NCBI GenBank assembly: GCA_964411425.1
Contig: CAYPKW010000081.1
Location: 1-10,576, forward strand
Source: CAYPKW01 sp964411425
GTDB lineage: Bacteria; Pseudomonadota; Alphaproteobacteria; Dongiales; Dongiaceae
Direction: 5' to 3'
Length of the DNA: 10,576 bases
Made by a program: the position numbers and the translations under genes
The notes under the pieces: generated by a model
What the model was told of the DNA's origin: nothing
What the model saw: the letters and a program-made list of their open reading frames with translations, nothing else
Databases searched by the model: none
In this document: piece after piece, positions 1 through 7,304 of the stretch
Numbering within the stretch: the first letter of the stretch is position 1
Layout of the letters: every line of letters starts with the position of its first letter

Positions 1-1
1 C

Positions 2-673
2 CAGCGTCTTTCGACGGTCAGTCATACCGTTGACAATTTCACCATCATTGTGGATGCGCTGTTTCGGCTCGCACGGGACTTCCCATCATGCACTTCGCAT
101 GTAGCAGCGTTCCTTATCAACAACCAAAGTAGGTGCGACGAAAAGGACTTGAAAGCAAGGATTGCAAGATGGGTCACATTGACGCTGAAGACGCATTTGC
201 CGCATTCCCATGAGGTTGAGGTGGCGTGGTGCCTCGTCGTAGCTGGCGTTTTTCGCATTTCTATCGGCAGTGCGGAGTTAACCCCGATTGGCCAACCACC
301 GAACTCAGTGGTCTTCGCAATGCTCGGGATGTTGCGTGAACGCCGGTTACTGTCCGTGCCGCTCTCGAAATGGGGATGGCGTGCGAAGTTGAAAAAAAGC
401 GGCATCTACGGAGAAAACTGGCTACCGTTCTACGAAGCGGTCAGGCGGGGCTGGACGAACGACAGGGGCATGATCTCCGCGGTGAAGAGCGATCCTCTCC
501 TTGCAAAAATGTTGGCCGCTAAGGTGACGTTTCTTGAGGACCAGGTGTTTGACGCTGCCAGAATCGACATTTCGCGACGGGTATTCACCAAGATGGCTTC
601 CAAAACAGCGGGACCGGTTAGGCCTGGTCGGCGACCGGAAGGGCGGAGGACGATTACCCTGACCTATTCGTGA
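2..673 (+). CDS. C-terminal part of a reverse transcriptase-like protein (class 1 UG / DRT type), 5' end outside window
   Basis: The frame is open from the first bases of the window to TGA at 671-673, so this is the last 223 residues of a longer protein; the GTG at 50 is probably internal. I see no catalytic YADD because the polymerase domain would lie upstream. The fragment matches my recollection of the helical C-terminal domain of class 1 'unknown group' defence RTs. The signs, in fragment numbering, are an H-x-x-E-V-x-x-W segment (HSHEVEVAW, about 68-76), then 'SGIYGENWLPFYEAVRRGW' (about 133-151), then a 'DP..L..L....VTF' stretch (about 164-177). Family members typically show a similar 'ENWLLAYE...GW' block before a 'DPFF..L..NNVSFY' block. 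Such RTs act in the cytoplasm and several defend against phage; that role is inferred here. GC is visibly lower than in glmM, suggesting transfer. The very basic tail (about 205-223) may be altered by the downstream junction. Alternative: an unrelated helical protein. Confidence 0.55.
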   Translation, partial: QRLSTVSHTVDNFTIIVDALFRLARDFPSCTSHVAAFLINNQSRCDEKDLKARIARWVTLTLKTHLPHSHEVEVAWCLVVAGVFRISIGSAELTPIGQPPNSVVFAMLGMLRERRLLSVPLSKWGWRAKLKKSGIYGENWLPFYEAVRRGWTNDRGMISAVKSDPLLAKMLAAKVTFLEDQVFDAARIDISRRVFTKMASKTAGPVRPGRRPEGRRTITLTYS

Positions 674-691
674 CGCGAAGGGCCCGAAGGG

Positions 692-784
692 CGCGGGGTC
701 CAAGTGCTGCGCGTCCACGACGTGGCGGAGACCGCGCAGGCGGTGAAGGTGTGGAGCGCGCTCGCGTCGAGAGCGGCGCGCTGA
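692..784 (+). pseudogene. folP: 3'-terminal fragment of folP (dihydropteroate synthase)
   Basis: The frame ending at TGA 782-784 reads RGVQVLRVHDVAETAQAVKVW and a few more residues. This is the typical C-terminus of dihydropteroate synthase, where the R-V-H-D-V motif is the last conserved block and its Arg and His contact the pterin diphosphate. Only about 30 codons remain of a gene normally near 270-290 codons. Upstream, in the same frame, comes the TGA that ends the RT-like gene, with no folP-like sequence between. folP directly before glmM is a widely conserved order, so this is the native locus cut near its 3' end. FolP joins pABA to the pterin precursor in folate synthesis; this fragment cannot. 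An intact folP may lie beyond the left edge if an element inserted at the gene's 3' end and rebuilt it. Confidence 0.75.
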
Positions 785-839
785 CCCTTTCCGCGCCGCT
801 TTGGTTCGTGGTATGGGCGCAGCCGAAAGGGTAGCTGAC

Positions 840-2177
840 ATGACCCGCCTCTTCGGCACCGACGGCATCCGAGGGCTCGCCAACGCCGAGCCGATCACCG
901 CGGCAACCGCGCTGCAGGTGGCGCTCGCGGCGGGCGCCCAGTTCACCCGCGGCGAGCGGCTGCACCGCGCCGTCATCGGCAAGGACACGCGGCTCTCCTG
1001 CTACATGCTGGAGAACGCGCTCACCGCCGGCTTTCTCGCCGCCGGCATGGACGTGCTGTTGACCGGGCCGCTGCCGACGCCCGCCGTCGCCATGCTGACG
1101 CGCTCGCTCAAGGCCGATGTGGGCGTGATGATCTCGGCCTCGCACAACCCCTACCAGGACAACGGCATAAAACTGTTCGGGCCCGATGGCTACAAGCTGT
1201 CGGACGCGGTCGAGGACGAGATCGAGAAGCGGGTGGGCGAAGGATCCCCGCGTCTCGCCGCCCCCGACCGCCTCGGCCAGGCGAAGCGCATCGACGACGC
1301 CGCCGGCCGCTACATCGAGTTCGTCAAGGGCACGTTCCCCAAGGGCCTCACCCTCGAGGGCCTCAAGATCGTGGTCGATTGCGCCAACGGCGCCGCCTAC
1401 AAGGTGGCGCCGACCGTGCTGTGGGAGTTGGGCGCCGAGGTCGTGCCGCTGGGGGTGGCGCCGGACGGCCGCAACATCAATCGCGGCTGCGGCGCGGTCG
1501 ATGCCGCCGCCATGCAGCAAGCGGTGGTCGCCCACGGCGCCCATGTCGGGCTCGCCCTCGACGGCGACGCGGACCGCTTGATCGTCGCCGACGAGAAGGG
1601 CGCGCTGCTGGACGGCGACCAGGTGCTGGCGCTCGCCGCGCGCTCGCTTGCCGCCGACGGCCGGTTGAAGGGCGGCGGGGTGGTCGCGACCGTGATGTCG
1701 AACCTCGGGCTCGAAAGGTTCCTCGCCGGCCTCGGCCTCGGCCTCGCGCGTACGCCGGTGGGCGACCGCTACGTCGTCGAGCACATGCGCGCGCACGGCT
1801 TCAACCTGGGCGGCGAGCAGTCGGGCCACATCGTCCTCGCCGACTACGCCACCACCGGCGACGGGCTGATCGCGGCGCTGCAGTTGCTCGCCGTGCTGGT
1901 GCGCTCGGAGCGGCCTGCGAGCGAGGCGTGCCGGCCGTTCCGGCCGCTGCCGCAAAAGCTCAAGAGCTGCCGCGGCGACGGCGCGCTCCTCGATCGCCCC
2001 GAGGTAGAGAGGGCGATCCGCGCCGCCGAGGCCGCGCTCAAAGGGCACGGGCGCCTCTTGGTCCGCAAGTCGGGCACCGAGCCGGTGCTGCGCGTCATGG
2101 CGGAAGGCGAGGACGAGGCGCTCGTCGGCCGCGTCGTGGACGACATCGTCGCCGCCATGGAACGGGCGGCGGGGTAG
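840..2177 (+). CDS. glmM: Phosphoglucosamine mutase GlmM
   Basis: GlmM converts glucosamine-6-phosphate to glucosamine-1-phosphate in the cytoplasm, on the route to UDP-GlcNAc for peptidoglycan and lipopolysaccharide. The start is the ATG at 840, giving MTRLFGTDGIRG, the usual GlmM N-terminus, with an AAAGGG Shine-Dalgarno at 826-831; a TTG at 801 would add 13 unconserved residues. The 445-residue length is standard. Visible motifs are the phosphoserine loop ISASHNP with catalytic Ser101, the metal-binding loop DGDADR (241-246), the sugar-specificity loop GEQSG (325-329) and the C-terminal phosphate-binding loop RKSGTEP (409-415). All key residues are present. It heads a plus-strand cluster; the GNAT gene starts 10 bases after its stop. 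The preceding folP is only a 3' fragment, so the usual folP-glmM transcript is probably disturbed. I see no clear promoter in 785-839. Confidence 0.97.
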   Translation: MTRLFGTDGIRGLANAEPITAATALQVALAAGAQFTRGERLHRAVIGKDTRLSCYMLENALTAGFLAAGMDVLLTGPLPTPAVAMLTRSLKADVGVMISASHNPYQDNGIKLFGPDGYKLSDAVEDEIEKRVGEGSPRLAAPDRLGQAKRIDDAAGRYIEFVKGTFPKGLTLEGLKIVVDCANGAAYKVAPTVLWELGAEVVPLGVAPDGRNINRGCGAVDAAAMQQAVVAHGAHVGLALDGDADRLIVADEKGALLDGDQVLALAARSLAADGRLKGGGVVATVMSNLGLERFLAGLGLGLARTPVGDRYVVEHMRAHGFNLGGEQSGHIVLADYATTGDGLIAALQLLAVLVRSERPASEACRPFRPLPQKLKSCRGDGALLDRPEVERAIRAAEAALKGHGRLLVRKSGTEPVLRVMAEGEDEALVGRVVDDIVAAMERAAG

Positions 2178-2187
2178 GAACGCATCC

Positions 2188-2685
2188 ATGTCTAAGGCCG
2201 CGGACATCGTGCCGGCCGGCGCCGCGGATGTCGAGGTCGTGCGCGGGCTCTTCCTCGCCTATGCCCGTTCGCTCGGCTTCAGCCTCTGTTTCCAGGGCTT
2301 CGACAAGGAGCTTGCCGAACTGCCCGGCTGTTATGCGCCGCCGGAGGGCGCGCTGCTGCTGGCACGATTCGCCGGCAGGCCGGTGGGCTGCGTCGGCATG
2401 CGTCCGCTCGGGCGCGAGCGCTGCGAGATGAAGCGCCTCTATCTCGACCCCGAGGCGCGCGGCGGCGGGCTCGGGCGGCGGTTGGCGCAAGCGGTCGTCG
2501 AGGTCGCTCGCGCGGCCGGCTACCGGCGCATCTGCCTCGACACGCTCGACGCCATGGCGGCGGCCCGGGCGATCTATGCCGAGATGGGGTTCGAGGAGAT
2601 CCCCGCCTACTACGATAACCCGCTGCCGGGGGTGCGGTACTACGAGCTGGAGCTTTCCCCGGCGCCGCCGAAGCTGCCCCTATGA
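2188..2685 (+). CDS. GNAT-family N-acetyltransferase
   Basis: This 165-residue protein has the single-domain GNAT fold. Motif A is clear: the strand MKRLYLDPEARG leads into the acetyl-CoA pyrophosphate loop R-G-G-G-L-G (91-96), followed by the helix RRLAQAVVEVARAAG. Motif B follows as a strand and helix (ICLDTLDAMAAARAIYAEMG, about 115-134), with the usual 'Y..MGF' (130-135). The C-terminal strand is YYELEL. GNAT enzymes move an acetyl group from acetyl-CoA to an amine; the substrate cannot be read from sequence. The start ATG lies 7 bases after AGGAA (2176-2180), which overlaps the glmM stop. Its stop overlaps the hisZ start (ATGA, 2682-2685), so translational coupling inside a glmM-GNAT-hisZ-purA transcript is likely. 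No link to histidine or cell-wall synthesis is shown. Confidence 0.9.
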   Translation: MSKAADIVPAGAADVEVVRGLFLAYARSLGFSLCFQGFDKELAELPGCYAPPEGALLLARFAGRPVGCVGMRPLGRERCEMKRLYLDPEARGGGLGRRLAQAVVEVARAAGYRRICLDTLDAMAAARAIYAEMGFEEIPAYYDNPLPGVRYYELELSPAPPKLPL

Positions 2686-3824
2686 CCCGCGCCGGCGCCG
2701 GCGCGCTGCTGCCGACGGGGCTGGCGGACGTGCTGCCGCCCGACGCCGCCTTCGAGGCGGCCACCATCGAGCGGCTGATGGACCGTTTCGCCCGACGCGG
2801 CTATCGGCGGGTGAAGCCGCCGCTGCTCGAGTTCGAGGAGACGCTGCTCGGCGGACCCGGCGCGTCGATGGCCGCGCACACCTTCCGGCTGATGGACCCG
2901 GTGTCGCACCGCATGCTGGCGTTGCGCGCCGACATGACGTTGCAGGTGGCGCGCATCGCCGCCTCCAGGTTGAGGAACGCGCCGCGCCCGTTGCGGCTCT
3001 CTTACGCCGGGCAGGTGCTGCGGGTGAAAGGCTCCGAGCTGCGGCCCGAGCGCCAATTCGGCCAGGCCGGCGTCGAGCTGATCGGCAGCGCAGCACCGGC
3101 GGCCGACGCCGAGGCGGTCCTGCTGGCCGCCGAGGCGCTCGGCGCCCTCGGCGCCCACGTGTCGGTCGATCTCACGCTGCCGACGCTGGTGCCGGCGGTG
3201 GCCGCCGCCCTCGGCTTCGAGGCGGAAGGTGCTTCGGCGCTCATCGCCGCTCTCGACCGCAAGGACGCCGGCGCCGTGGCGCGCGCGGCCGGCCGGCACC
3301 GTGCCTTGTTCGAGGCCCTGCTGCGAACGGCGGGGCCGGCCCTGGGCGCGTTGGCGCGGCTCGCCGGAATCGAGCTCCCGGCGGCGGCCGCCGCCGAGCG
3401 GGCGCGGCTCGAGGAGGTGGCGGGGCTGGTGCTGGAGGGGGCGCCCGATCTCGCCCTCACCATCGATCCCGTCGAGCACCGCGGTTTCGAGTATCACAGC
3501 GGCGTCGGCTTCAGCTTCTACGCCGGGCGCGTGCGCGGCGAGCTCGGCCGCGGCGGACGCTACGTGAGCGCCACGGGCGAGCCGTCCACCGGCTTCACGC
3601 TCTACATGGACAGCTTGCTGCGCTGCCTGCCGCGCCCGGCCGCCGAGCGGCGCCTGTTCGTGCCGGCGGGAGCGCCGCCCGAGGCGGTAGCGCGACTGTG
3701 CGAGGACGGCTGGATCGCCGTTGCCGGCCTCGAGCCCGTCGCCGATTGCGATGCGGAGGCGCGCCGGCAAGGATGCGGCCATGCGTTGATCGGCGGCGCG
3801 GTGCGCGCCGTGGGGCCGAAGTAG
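2682..3824 (+). CDS. hisZ: ATP phosphoribosyltransferase regulatory subunit HisZ
   Basis: HisZ is a histidyl-tRNA synthetase paralogue without aminoacylation activity. It joins short-form HisG to form the hetero-octameric ATP phosphoribosyltransferase, the first and histidine-inhibited step of histidine synthesis. The 380 residues show the class II synthetase-like core: LPTGLADVLPPDAA (10-23) at the N-terminus, LALRADMTLQVARIAA (79-94), the motif-2-like RLSYAGQVLRV (105-115), RQFGQAGVELIG (124-135) and DPVEHRGFEYHSGVGFSFY (262-280). The last replaces the catalytic HisRS loop RGLDYYTG with the HisZ form. The protein ends without an anticodon-binding domain, as usual for HisZ. The start overlaps the GNAT stop by 4 bases; purA begins 2 bases after the hisZ stop. 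hisZ next to purA is a familiar alphaproteobacterial pairing. hisG is not in the window; a short form is predicted elsewhere. Confidence 0.93.
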   Translation: MTRAGAGALLPTGLADVLPPDAAFEAATIERLMDRFARRGYRRVKPPLLEFEETLLGGPGASMAAHTFRLMDPVSHRMLALRADMTLQVARIAASRLRNAPRPLRLSYAGQVLRVKGSELRPERQFGQAGVELIGSAAPAADAEAVLLAAEALGALGAHVSVDLTLPTLVPAVAAALGFEAEGASALIAALDRKDAGAVARAAGRHRALFEALLRTAGPALGALARLAGIELPAAAAAERARLEEVAGLVLEGAPDLALTIDPVEHRGFEYHSGVGFSFYAGRVRGELGRGGRYVSATGEPSTGFTLYMDSLLRCLPRPAAERRLFVPAGAPPEAVARLCEDGWIAVAGLEPVADCDAEARRQGCGHALIGGAVRAVGPK

Positions 3825-3826
3825 TC

Positions 3827-5119
3827 ATGGCCAATGTCGCGGTGGTCGGCGCCCAGTGGGGCGACGAAGGCAAGGGCAAGATCGTCGATTGGCTGTCCGA
3901 GCGCGCCGACGTGGTGGTGCGCTTCCAGGGCGGCCACAACGCCGGCCATACGCTCGTCATCGGCGATACCACCTTCAAGTTGAGCCTGTTGCCGGCAGGC
4001 GTCGTGCGCCCGGGCAAGCTGTCGATCATCGGCAACGGGGTGGTGGTCGATCCCTGGACCCTCTTGAGCGAGATCGAGACGCTGGCCGGCCAAGGCGTAT
4101 CGGTCACGCCCGCGAACCTGCTGCTCGCCGAGAACGCGCCGCTCATCCTGCCGCTGCACCGCGAACTCGACCTCTTGCGCGAGGCGGCGCGGGGATCGGC
4201 CCCTCTCGGCACCACCGGGCGCGGCATCGGCCCGGCCTACGAGGACAAGGTGGCACGCCGCGCCGTCCGGGTCTGCGACCTCGCCGACCGGAGGGCGCTG
4301 GGCGAGCGGCTGCGCGAGCTCCTGCTGCATCACAACGCGCTGCTGCGCGGCCTGGGAGCGCCGGAGGCGGACGGCGGGGCGCTGCTCGCCTCGCTGCTCG
4401 AAGTCGCGCCCAAGGTTCTTCCCTTCGTGGGCTGCGTCTGGCAGCGCCTGGCCGAAGCCCGGCGCCGCGGCGACCGCATCCTGTTCGAGGGCGCGCAAGG
4501 GACGATGCTGGACGTGGACCACGGCACCTATCCCTACGTCACGTCCTCGAACACAGTGGCGGGGCAGGCCGCCACCGGCAGCGGGCTCGGCATCGGCGCC
4601 GTCGGCTACGTGCTCGGCATCGTCAAGGCGTACACGACCCGGGTCGGCGGCGGGCCGTTCCCCACCGAGCTCGCCGACGAGGTGGGCCGGCGCTTGGGCG
4701 AACGCGGGCGCGAGTTCGGCACGGTCACCGGCCGGGCGCGGCGCTGCGGCTGGTTCGACGCCGTCCTGGTGCGCCAGGCGGCGAAGATCGGCGGCCTCGA
4801 CGGCATCGCGCTCACCAAGCTCGACGTGCTCGACGGCCTCGACAGCCTCAAGGTCTGCACCGGCTACCGCATCGGCGGCGAGCCTTACGATCGCCTGCCG
4901 GCCGCCGGCGCCTTGCAGGCGGCGGCGGAGCCGATCTACGAGACCCTCGAAGGCTGGACGCAATCGACCAGCGGCGCCCGCTCCTGGGCCGCCTTGCCGG
5001 CCACCGCCATCAAGTACATCCGGCGCATCGAGGAGTTGATCGAGACGCCGGTGGCGCTCTTGTCCACCAGCCCGGAGCGCGACGACACCATCCTGGTGCG
5101 CGACCCGTTCGCCGATTGA
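3827..5119 (+). CDS. purA: Adenylosuccinate synthetase PurA
   Basis: PurA condenses IMP with aspartate, using GTP, to make adenylosuccinate, the committed step from IMP to AMP. The 430-residue protein is full length and begins MANVAVVGAQWGDEGKGK. It contains the GTP-binding loop GDEGKGK (12-18) with catalytic Asp13, and FQGGHNAGHT with catalytic His41. Further on are the IMP-binding TTGRGIGPAYEDK, the FEGAQGTMLDVDHGTYPYV block, the SSNTVAG turn and the guanine-specificity segment TKLDVLDGL. The ATG at 3827 follows the hisZ stop by 2 bases, so it is probably translated by coupling. The same frame is open far upstream, but that part is the shadow of hisZ. It is the last gene of the plus-strand cluster and converges on rpoH across a 239-base gap that holds a palindromic repeat pair. 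Confidence 0.98.
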   Translation: MANVAVVGAQWGDEGKGKIVDWLSERADVVVRFQGGHNAGHTLVIGDTTFKLSLLPAGVVRPGKLSIIGNGVVVDPWTLLSEIETLAGQGVSVTPANLLLAENAPLILPLHRELDLLREAARGSAPLGTTGRGIGPAYEDKVARRAVRVCDLADRRALGERLRELLLHHNALLRGLGAPEADGGALLASLLEVAPKVLPFVGCVWQRLAEARRRGDRILFEGAQGTMLDVDHGTYPYVTSSNTVAGQAATGSGLGIGAVGYVLGIVKAYTTRVGGGPFPTELADEVGRRLGERGREFGTVTGRARRCGWFDAVLVRQAAKIGGLDGIALTKLDVLDGLDSLKVCTGYRIGGEPYDRLPAAGALQAAAEPIYETLEGWTQSTSGARSWAALPATAIKYIRRIEELIETPVALLSTSPERDDTILVRDPFAD

Positions 5120-5184
5120 GGCGGAATCAGGCCGACTGGAAACGGCGCCCTCTCATCGACGCGCCGGCGCGTCGCACTCCGTCC

Positions 5185-5269
5185 ATCGTCGTCCCGGTGC
5201 AAACCGGGACCCATGGCGCCACCGACGCGGACCGTCGAGATGGATACCGGCTTTCGCCGGTATGACGAT
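5185..5269. repeat. Inverted pair of REP-like palindromes ('VIPAKAGIH' type)
   Basis: Two related 30-base units face each other. The right unit (5240-5269) contains ATACCGG-CTTTCG-CCGGTAT, a stem-loop flanked by ATGG and GACGAT. The left unit (5185-5214) is its imperfect reverse complement, built around CCCGGTGCAAACCGGG. On the minus strand the right unit translates as IVIPAKAGIHLD, a familiar signature of a dispersed intergenic palindrome in many proteobacterial genomes. The pair lies between the convergent purA and rpoH genes, a typical place for such REP/BIME-like repeats. They can act as a bidirectional transcription barrier or stabilise mRNA 3' ends. I see nothing else clear in the 5120-5358 gap: no U-tract terminator and no ORF worth calling. 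Confidence 0.8.
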
Positions 5270-5358
5270 CGAGGAAAATGGCTTCCCGGATCGGGTCCGG
5301 GGGCGCCGGAGCGACATTTGCAGAGAATGGCCTGCGTCGGCGAATGTCGGGATGCCCG

Positions 5359-6249
5359 CTACGCCAGCCGCTCCTCGATGGCAGCGTTGCGGATCGCCTT
5401 CTGCAGCTTGTCGAAGGCGCGCACCTCGATCTGGCGCACCCGCTCGCGGCTGATGCCGTACACCTTGCTCAGGTCTTCGAGCGTGCTGGGATCGTCCTTC
5501 AGCCGCCGCTCGGTCAGGATGTGGCGCTCGCGCTCGTTGAGGACGGTGAGCGCGCGCTCGAGCAGCCGCCGGCGCTGCAACTGCTCCTCCCGTTCGGCCA
5601 GCACGATCTCCTGGCTGTCGGTTTCGTCCACCAGCCAGTCCTGCCACTCGCCGCCGCCGTCGCCGTCGGCCCGCACGGGCGCGTTAAGCGAGCGATCGGG
5701 GCCGCTGAGCCGGCGGTTCATCGACACAACGTCTTCCTCCGGCACGTCGAGCCGGTGGGCGACTTGCTTGACGTGCTCGGGCGTCATGTCGCCGTCCTCG
5801 AGCGCCTTGATCTGGCCCTTGACGCGCCGCAGGTTGAAGAACAGCTTCTTCTGCGCCGCCGTGGTGCCGATCTTCACCAGCGACCACGAGTGCAGGATGT
5901 ATTCCTGGATGGAGGCGCGAATCCACCACATGGCGTAGGTGGCGAGGCGGAAGCCGCGGTCCGGGTCGAAGCGCTTGACCGCCTGCATGATGCCGACGTT
6001 GCCCTCGCCGATGAGCTCGCTCACCGGCAGCCCGTAGCCGCGATAGCCCATGGCGATCTTGGCCACAAGCCGCAAGTGGCTGGTGACCAGCCGGTGCGCC
6101 GCTTCGGTGTCGCCGTGCTCGCGCCAGCGCTTGGCCAGCATGAACTCCTCCCCCAGCTCCAGCATCGGGAACTTCCGAATGTCCTGGAGGTAGCGGGCGA
6201 GGTTGCCCTCGCCGGCCAGCGTCGGCAGATAGCGCGAAGGTGCGCTCAC
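5359..6249 (-). CDS. rpoH: RNA polymerase heat-shock sigma factor RpoH (sigma-32)
   Basis: RpoH directs RNA polymerase to heat-shock promoters. The 296-residue protein shows region 1.2 (LARYLQDIRKFPML, 17-30), region 2 (LVTSHLRLVAKIA, ELIGEGNVGIMQAVKRFDP and RGFRLATYAMWWIRASIQEY, 54-117), the RpoH box QKKLFFNLR (133-141) that separates RpoH from housekeeping sigma-70, region 3, and the region 4.2 helix-turn-helix (TLEDLSKVYGISRERVRQIE, 256-275). QKKLFFNLR differs from the enterobacterial QRKLFFNLR by one conservative change. The start is GTG at 6249, preceded by AGGAGAG at 6258-6264. It lies 58 bases downstream of rluD on the same strand, so it may be read from rluD and also from its own promoter; a possible -10 is at 6291-6296. 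DnaK and FtsH control of stability is known for the family but is not visible here. Confidence 0.96.
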   Translation of the reverse strand: MSAPSRYLPTLAGEGNLARYLQDIRKFPMLELGEEFMLAKRWREHGDTEAAHRLVTSHLRLVAKIAMGYRGYGLPVSELIGEGNVGIMQAVKRFDPDRGFRLATYAMWWIRASIQEYILHSWSLVKIGTTAAQKKLFFNLRRVKGQIKALEDGDMTPEHVKQVAHRLDVPEEDVVSMNRRLSGPDRSLNAPVRADGDGGGEWQDWLVDETDSQEIVLAEREEQLQRRRLLERALTVLNERERHILTERRLKDDPSTLEDLSKVYGISRERVRQIEVRAFDKLQKAIRNAAIEERLA

Positions 6250-6290
6250 TTCGATGCTCTCCTGGCGCGGCCCGCTCCGGCCGCTTCGTT

Positions 6291-6296
6291 ATCATA
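6291..6296 (-). promoter_or_regulatory. Possible -10 element upstream of rpoH
   Basis: On the minus strand the 58-base rluD-rpoH gap contains TATGAT inside GGTATGATAAC, 41 bases upstream of the rpoH GTG. It is the only AT-rich stretch in the gap. No good TTGACA-like -35 sits 16-18 bases upstream, where the sequence reads GCACGA, so this may be a weak promoter, one for another sigma factor, or chance. Confidence 0.3.
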
Positions 6297-6307
6297 CCGT
6301 ACGAAGG

Positions 6308-7282
6308 TTAACATCGTGCGGCTTCCAATCCGGCGATCAAATCTTCGATATCGGCGGGCAATTCCGATCGCCAGCGGAGCGCCAGCCCGGTCCTCGGCTG
6401 CTCGAAGCCGAGCAGGTGTGCGTGCAGGGCCTGGCGCCGCATGGCCTTGACCGCGGCCGCGGCACCGGGCGCGAGGCCGGCCAGGCGCGAAGCGCTCGCC
6501 CGGCCATAGACGGGGTCGCCCACGACCGGGTGGCCCAGCGCCGCCAGGTGGACGCGGATTTGGTGGGTGCGCCCGGTGGCGAGCCGGCATTCGACGAGGC
6601 TCGCCCGCGTGCCCAGCGCGCGCACCACGCGATAGCGGGTGAGCGCGGGCTTGCCGCCTTGGGCCAGCACCGCCATGCGCTTGCGGTCCCGGCGGTGGCG
6701 GCCGATGTTGCCGGCGATCTCGCCGGCGGCGGGCCGCGGCGTGCCCCAGACGACGGCGAGATAGGCGCGCTCGACCTTGCGGGCGGCGAAGTCGGCGGAG
6801 AGCGCCCTGTGCGTCGCGTCGTTCTTGGCCGCCACCAGGAGCCCGCTCGTGTCCTTGTCCAGCCGATGCACGATGCCCGGCCGGCGCACGCCCCCGATGC
6901 CCGACAGCGACGCCCCGCAATGCGCGATCAGCGCGTTGACGAGGGTGCGGTCCGGGTTGCCGGGCGCCGGATGCACCACCAATCCGGCCGGCTTCTCCAC
7001 CACGATCATGTCGGCGTCCTCGTACACGATGTCGAGGGGAATATCCTGGCCCTCGGGCGAGGGCGCGCGAGGTTCGGGCACGATAATGGCGAAAGTTTGG
7101 CCGGATTTGACCCGATGGGAGGGCTCGGCTAGGGTCGCGCCGTCGGCGCTGACCAAGCCGGCCTCGACTAGCGCCTTCACTCGGCTGCGCGACAGGCCGG
7201 AGCCCTGCGCCAGCACCCGGTCGAGGCGCCAGCCCGCCTCGCCGGCACCGACGACGACCTCGATCCTCTTGTCCTCGCCCAT
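6308..7282 (-). CDS. rluD: 23S rRNA pseudouridine synthase, RluD/RluA family
   Basis: This enzyme isomerises specific uridines to pseudouridine in 23S rRNA; RluD modifies the helix 69 loop of the large subunit. The 324-residue protein has an N-terminal S4 RNA-binding domain (about 17-65: GWRLDRVLAQGSGLSRSRVKALVEAGLV). The RluA-type catalytic domain follows, with YEDADMIVVEKPAGLVVHPA (87-106), the catalytic motif GIVHRLDKDTSGLLV with Asp142, RAYLAVVWG, and RTHQIRVHLAALGHPVVGDP near the C-terminus. The start is ATG at 7282 (MGEDKRIEVV); the frame stays open far upstream but only as the shadow of the divergent genes. It starts back to back with the small DUF6476-type gene, only 22 bases apart. 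rpoH follows on the same strand. The S4 domain and HRLDKDTSG favour RluD over RluA or RluC, but the exact target uridines are inferred. Confidence 0.92.
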   Translation of the reverse strand: MGEDKRIEVVVGAGEAGWRLDRVLAQGSGLSRSRVKALVEAGLVSADGATLAEPSHRVKSGQTFAIIVPEPRAPSPEGQDIPLDIVYEDADMIVVEKPAGLVVHPAPGNPDRTLVNALIAHCGASLSGIGGVRRPGIVHRLDKDTSGLLVAAKNDATHRALSADFAARKVERAYLAVVWGTPRPAAGEIAGNIGRHRRDRKRMAVLAQGGKPALTRYRVVRALGTRASLVECRLATGRTHQIRVHLAALGHPVVGDPVYGRASASRLAGLAPGAAAAVKAMRRQALHAHLLGFEQPRTGLALRWRSELPADIEDLIAGLEAARC

Positions 7283-7304
7283 GGCGGCGAGAGTGGACCC
7301 GAAC

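Noticed and set aside
22..405. Minus-strand ORF (127 codons) opposite the RT-like gene
   Set aside because: It is the shadow of the plus-strand frame, which is open from the window edge and has recognisable motifs; no ribosome site or domain is seen on the minus strand.
654..2207. Long minus-strand open frame (517 codons) across glmM
   Set aside because: It is antisense to a complete glmM with all catalytic motifs; long shadow frames are expected at this GC, and the translation is Arg/His/Ala-rich with no motif.
2576..3826. Upstream extension of the purA frame
   Set aside because: It overlaps hisZ in another frame, and its Arg-rich translation is unlike any protein; PurA starts MANVAVVGAQ at 3827.
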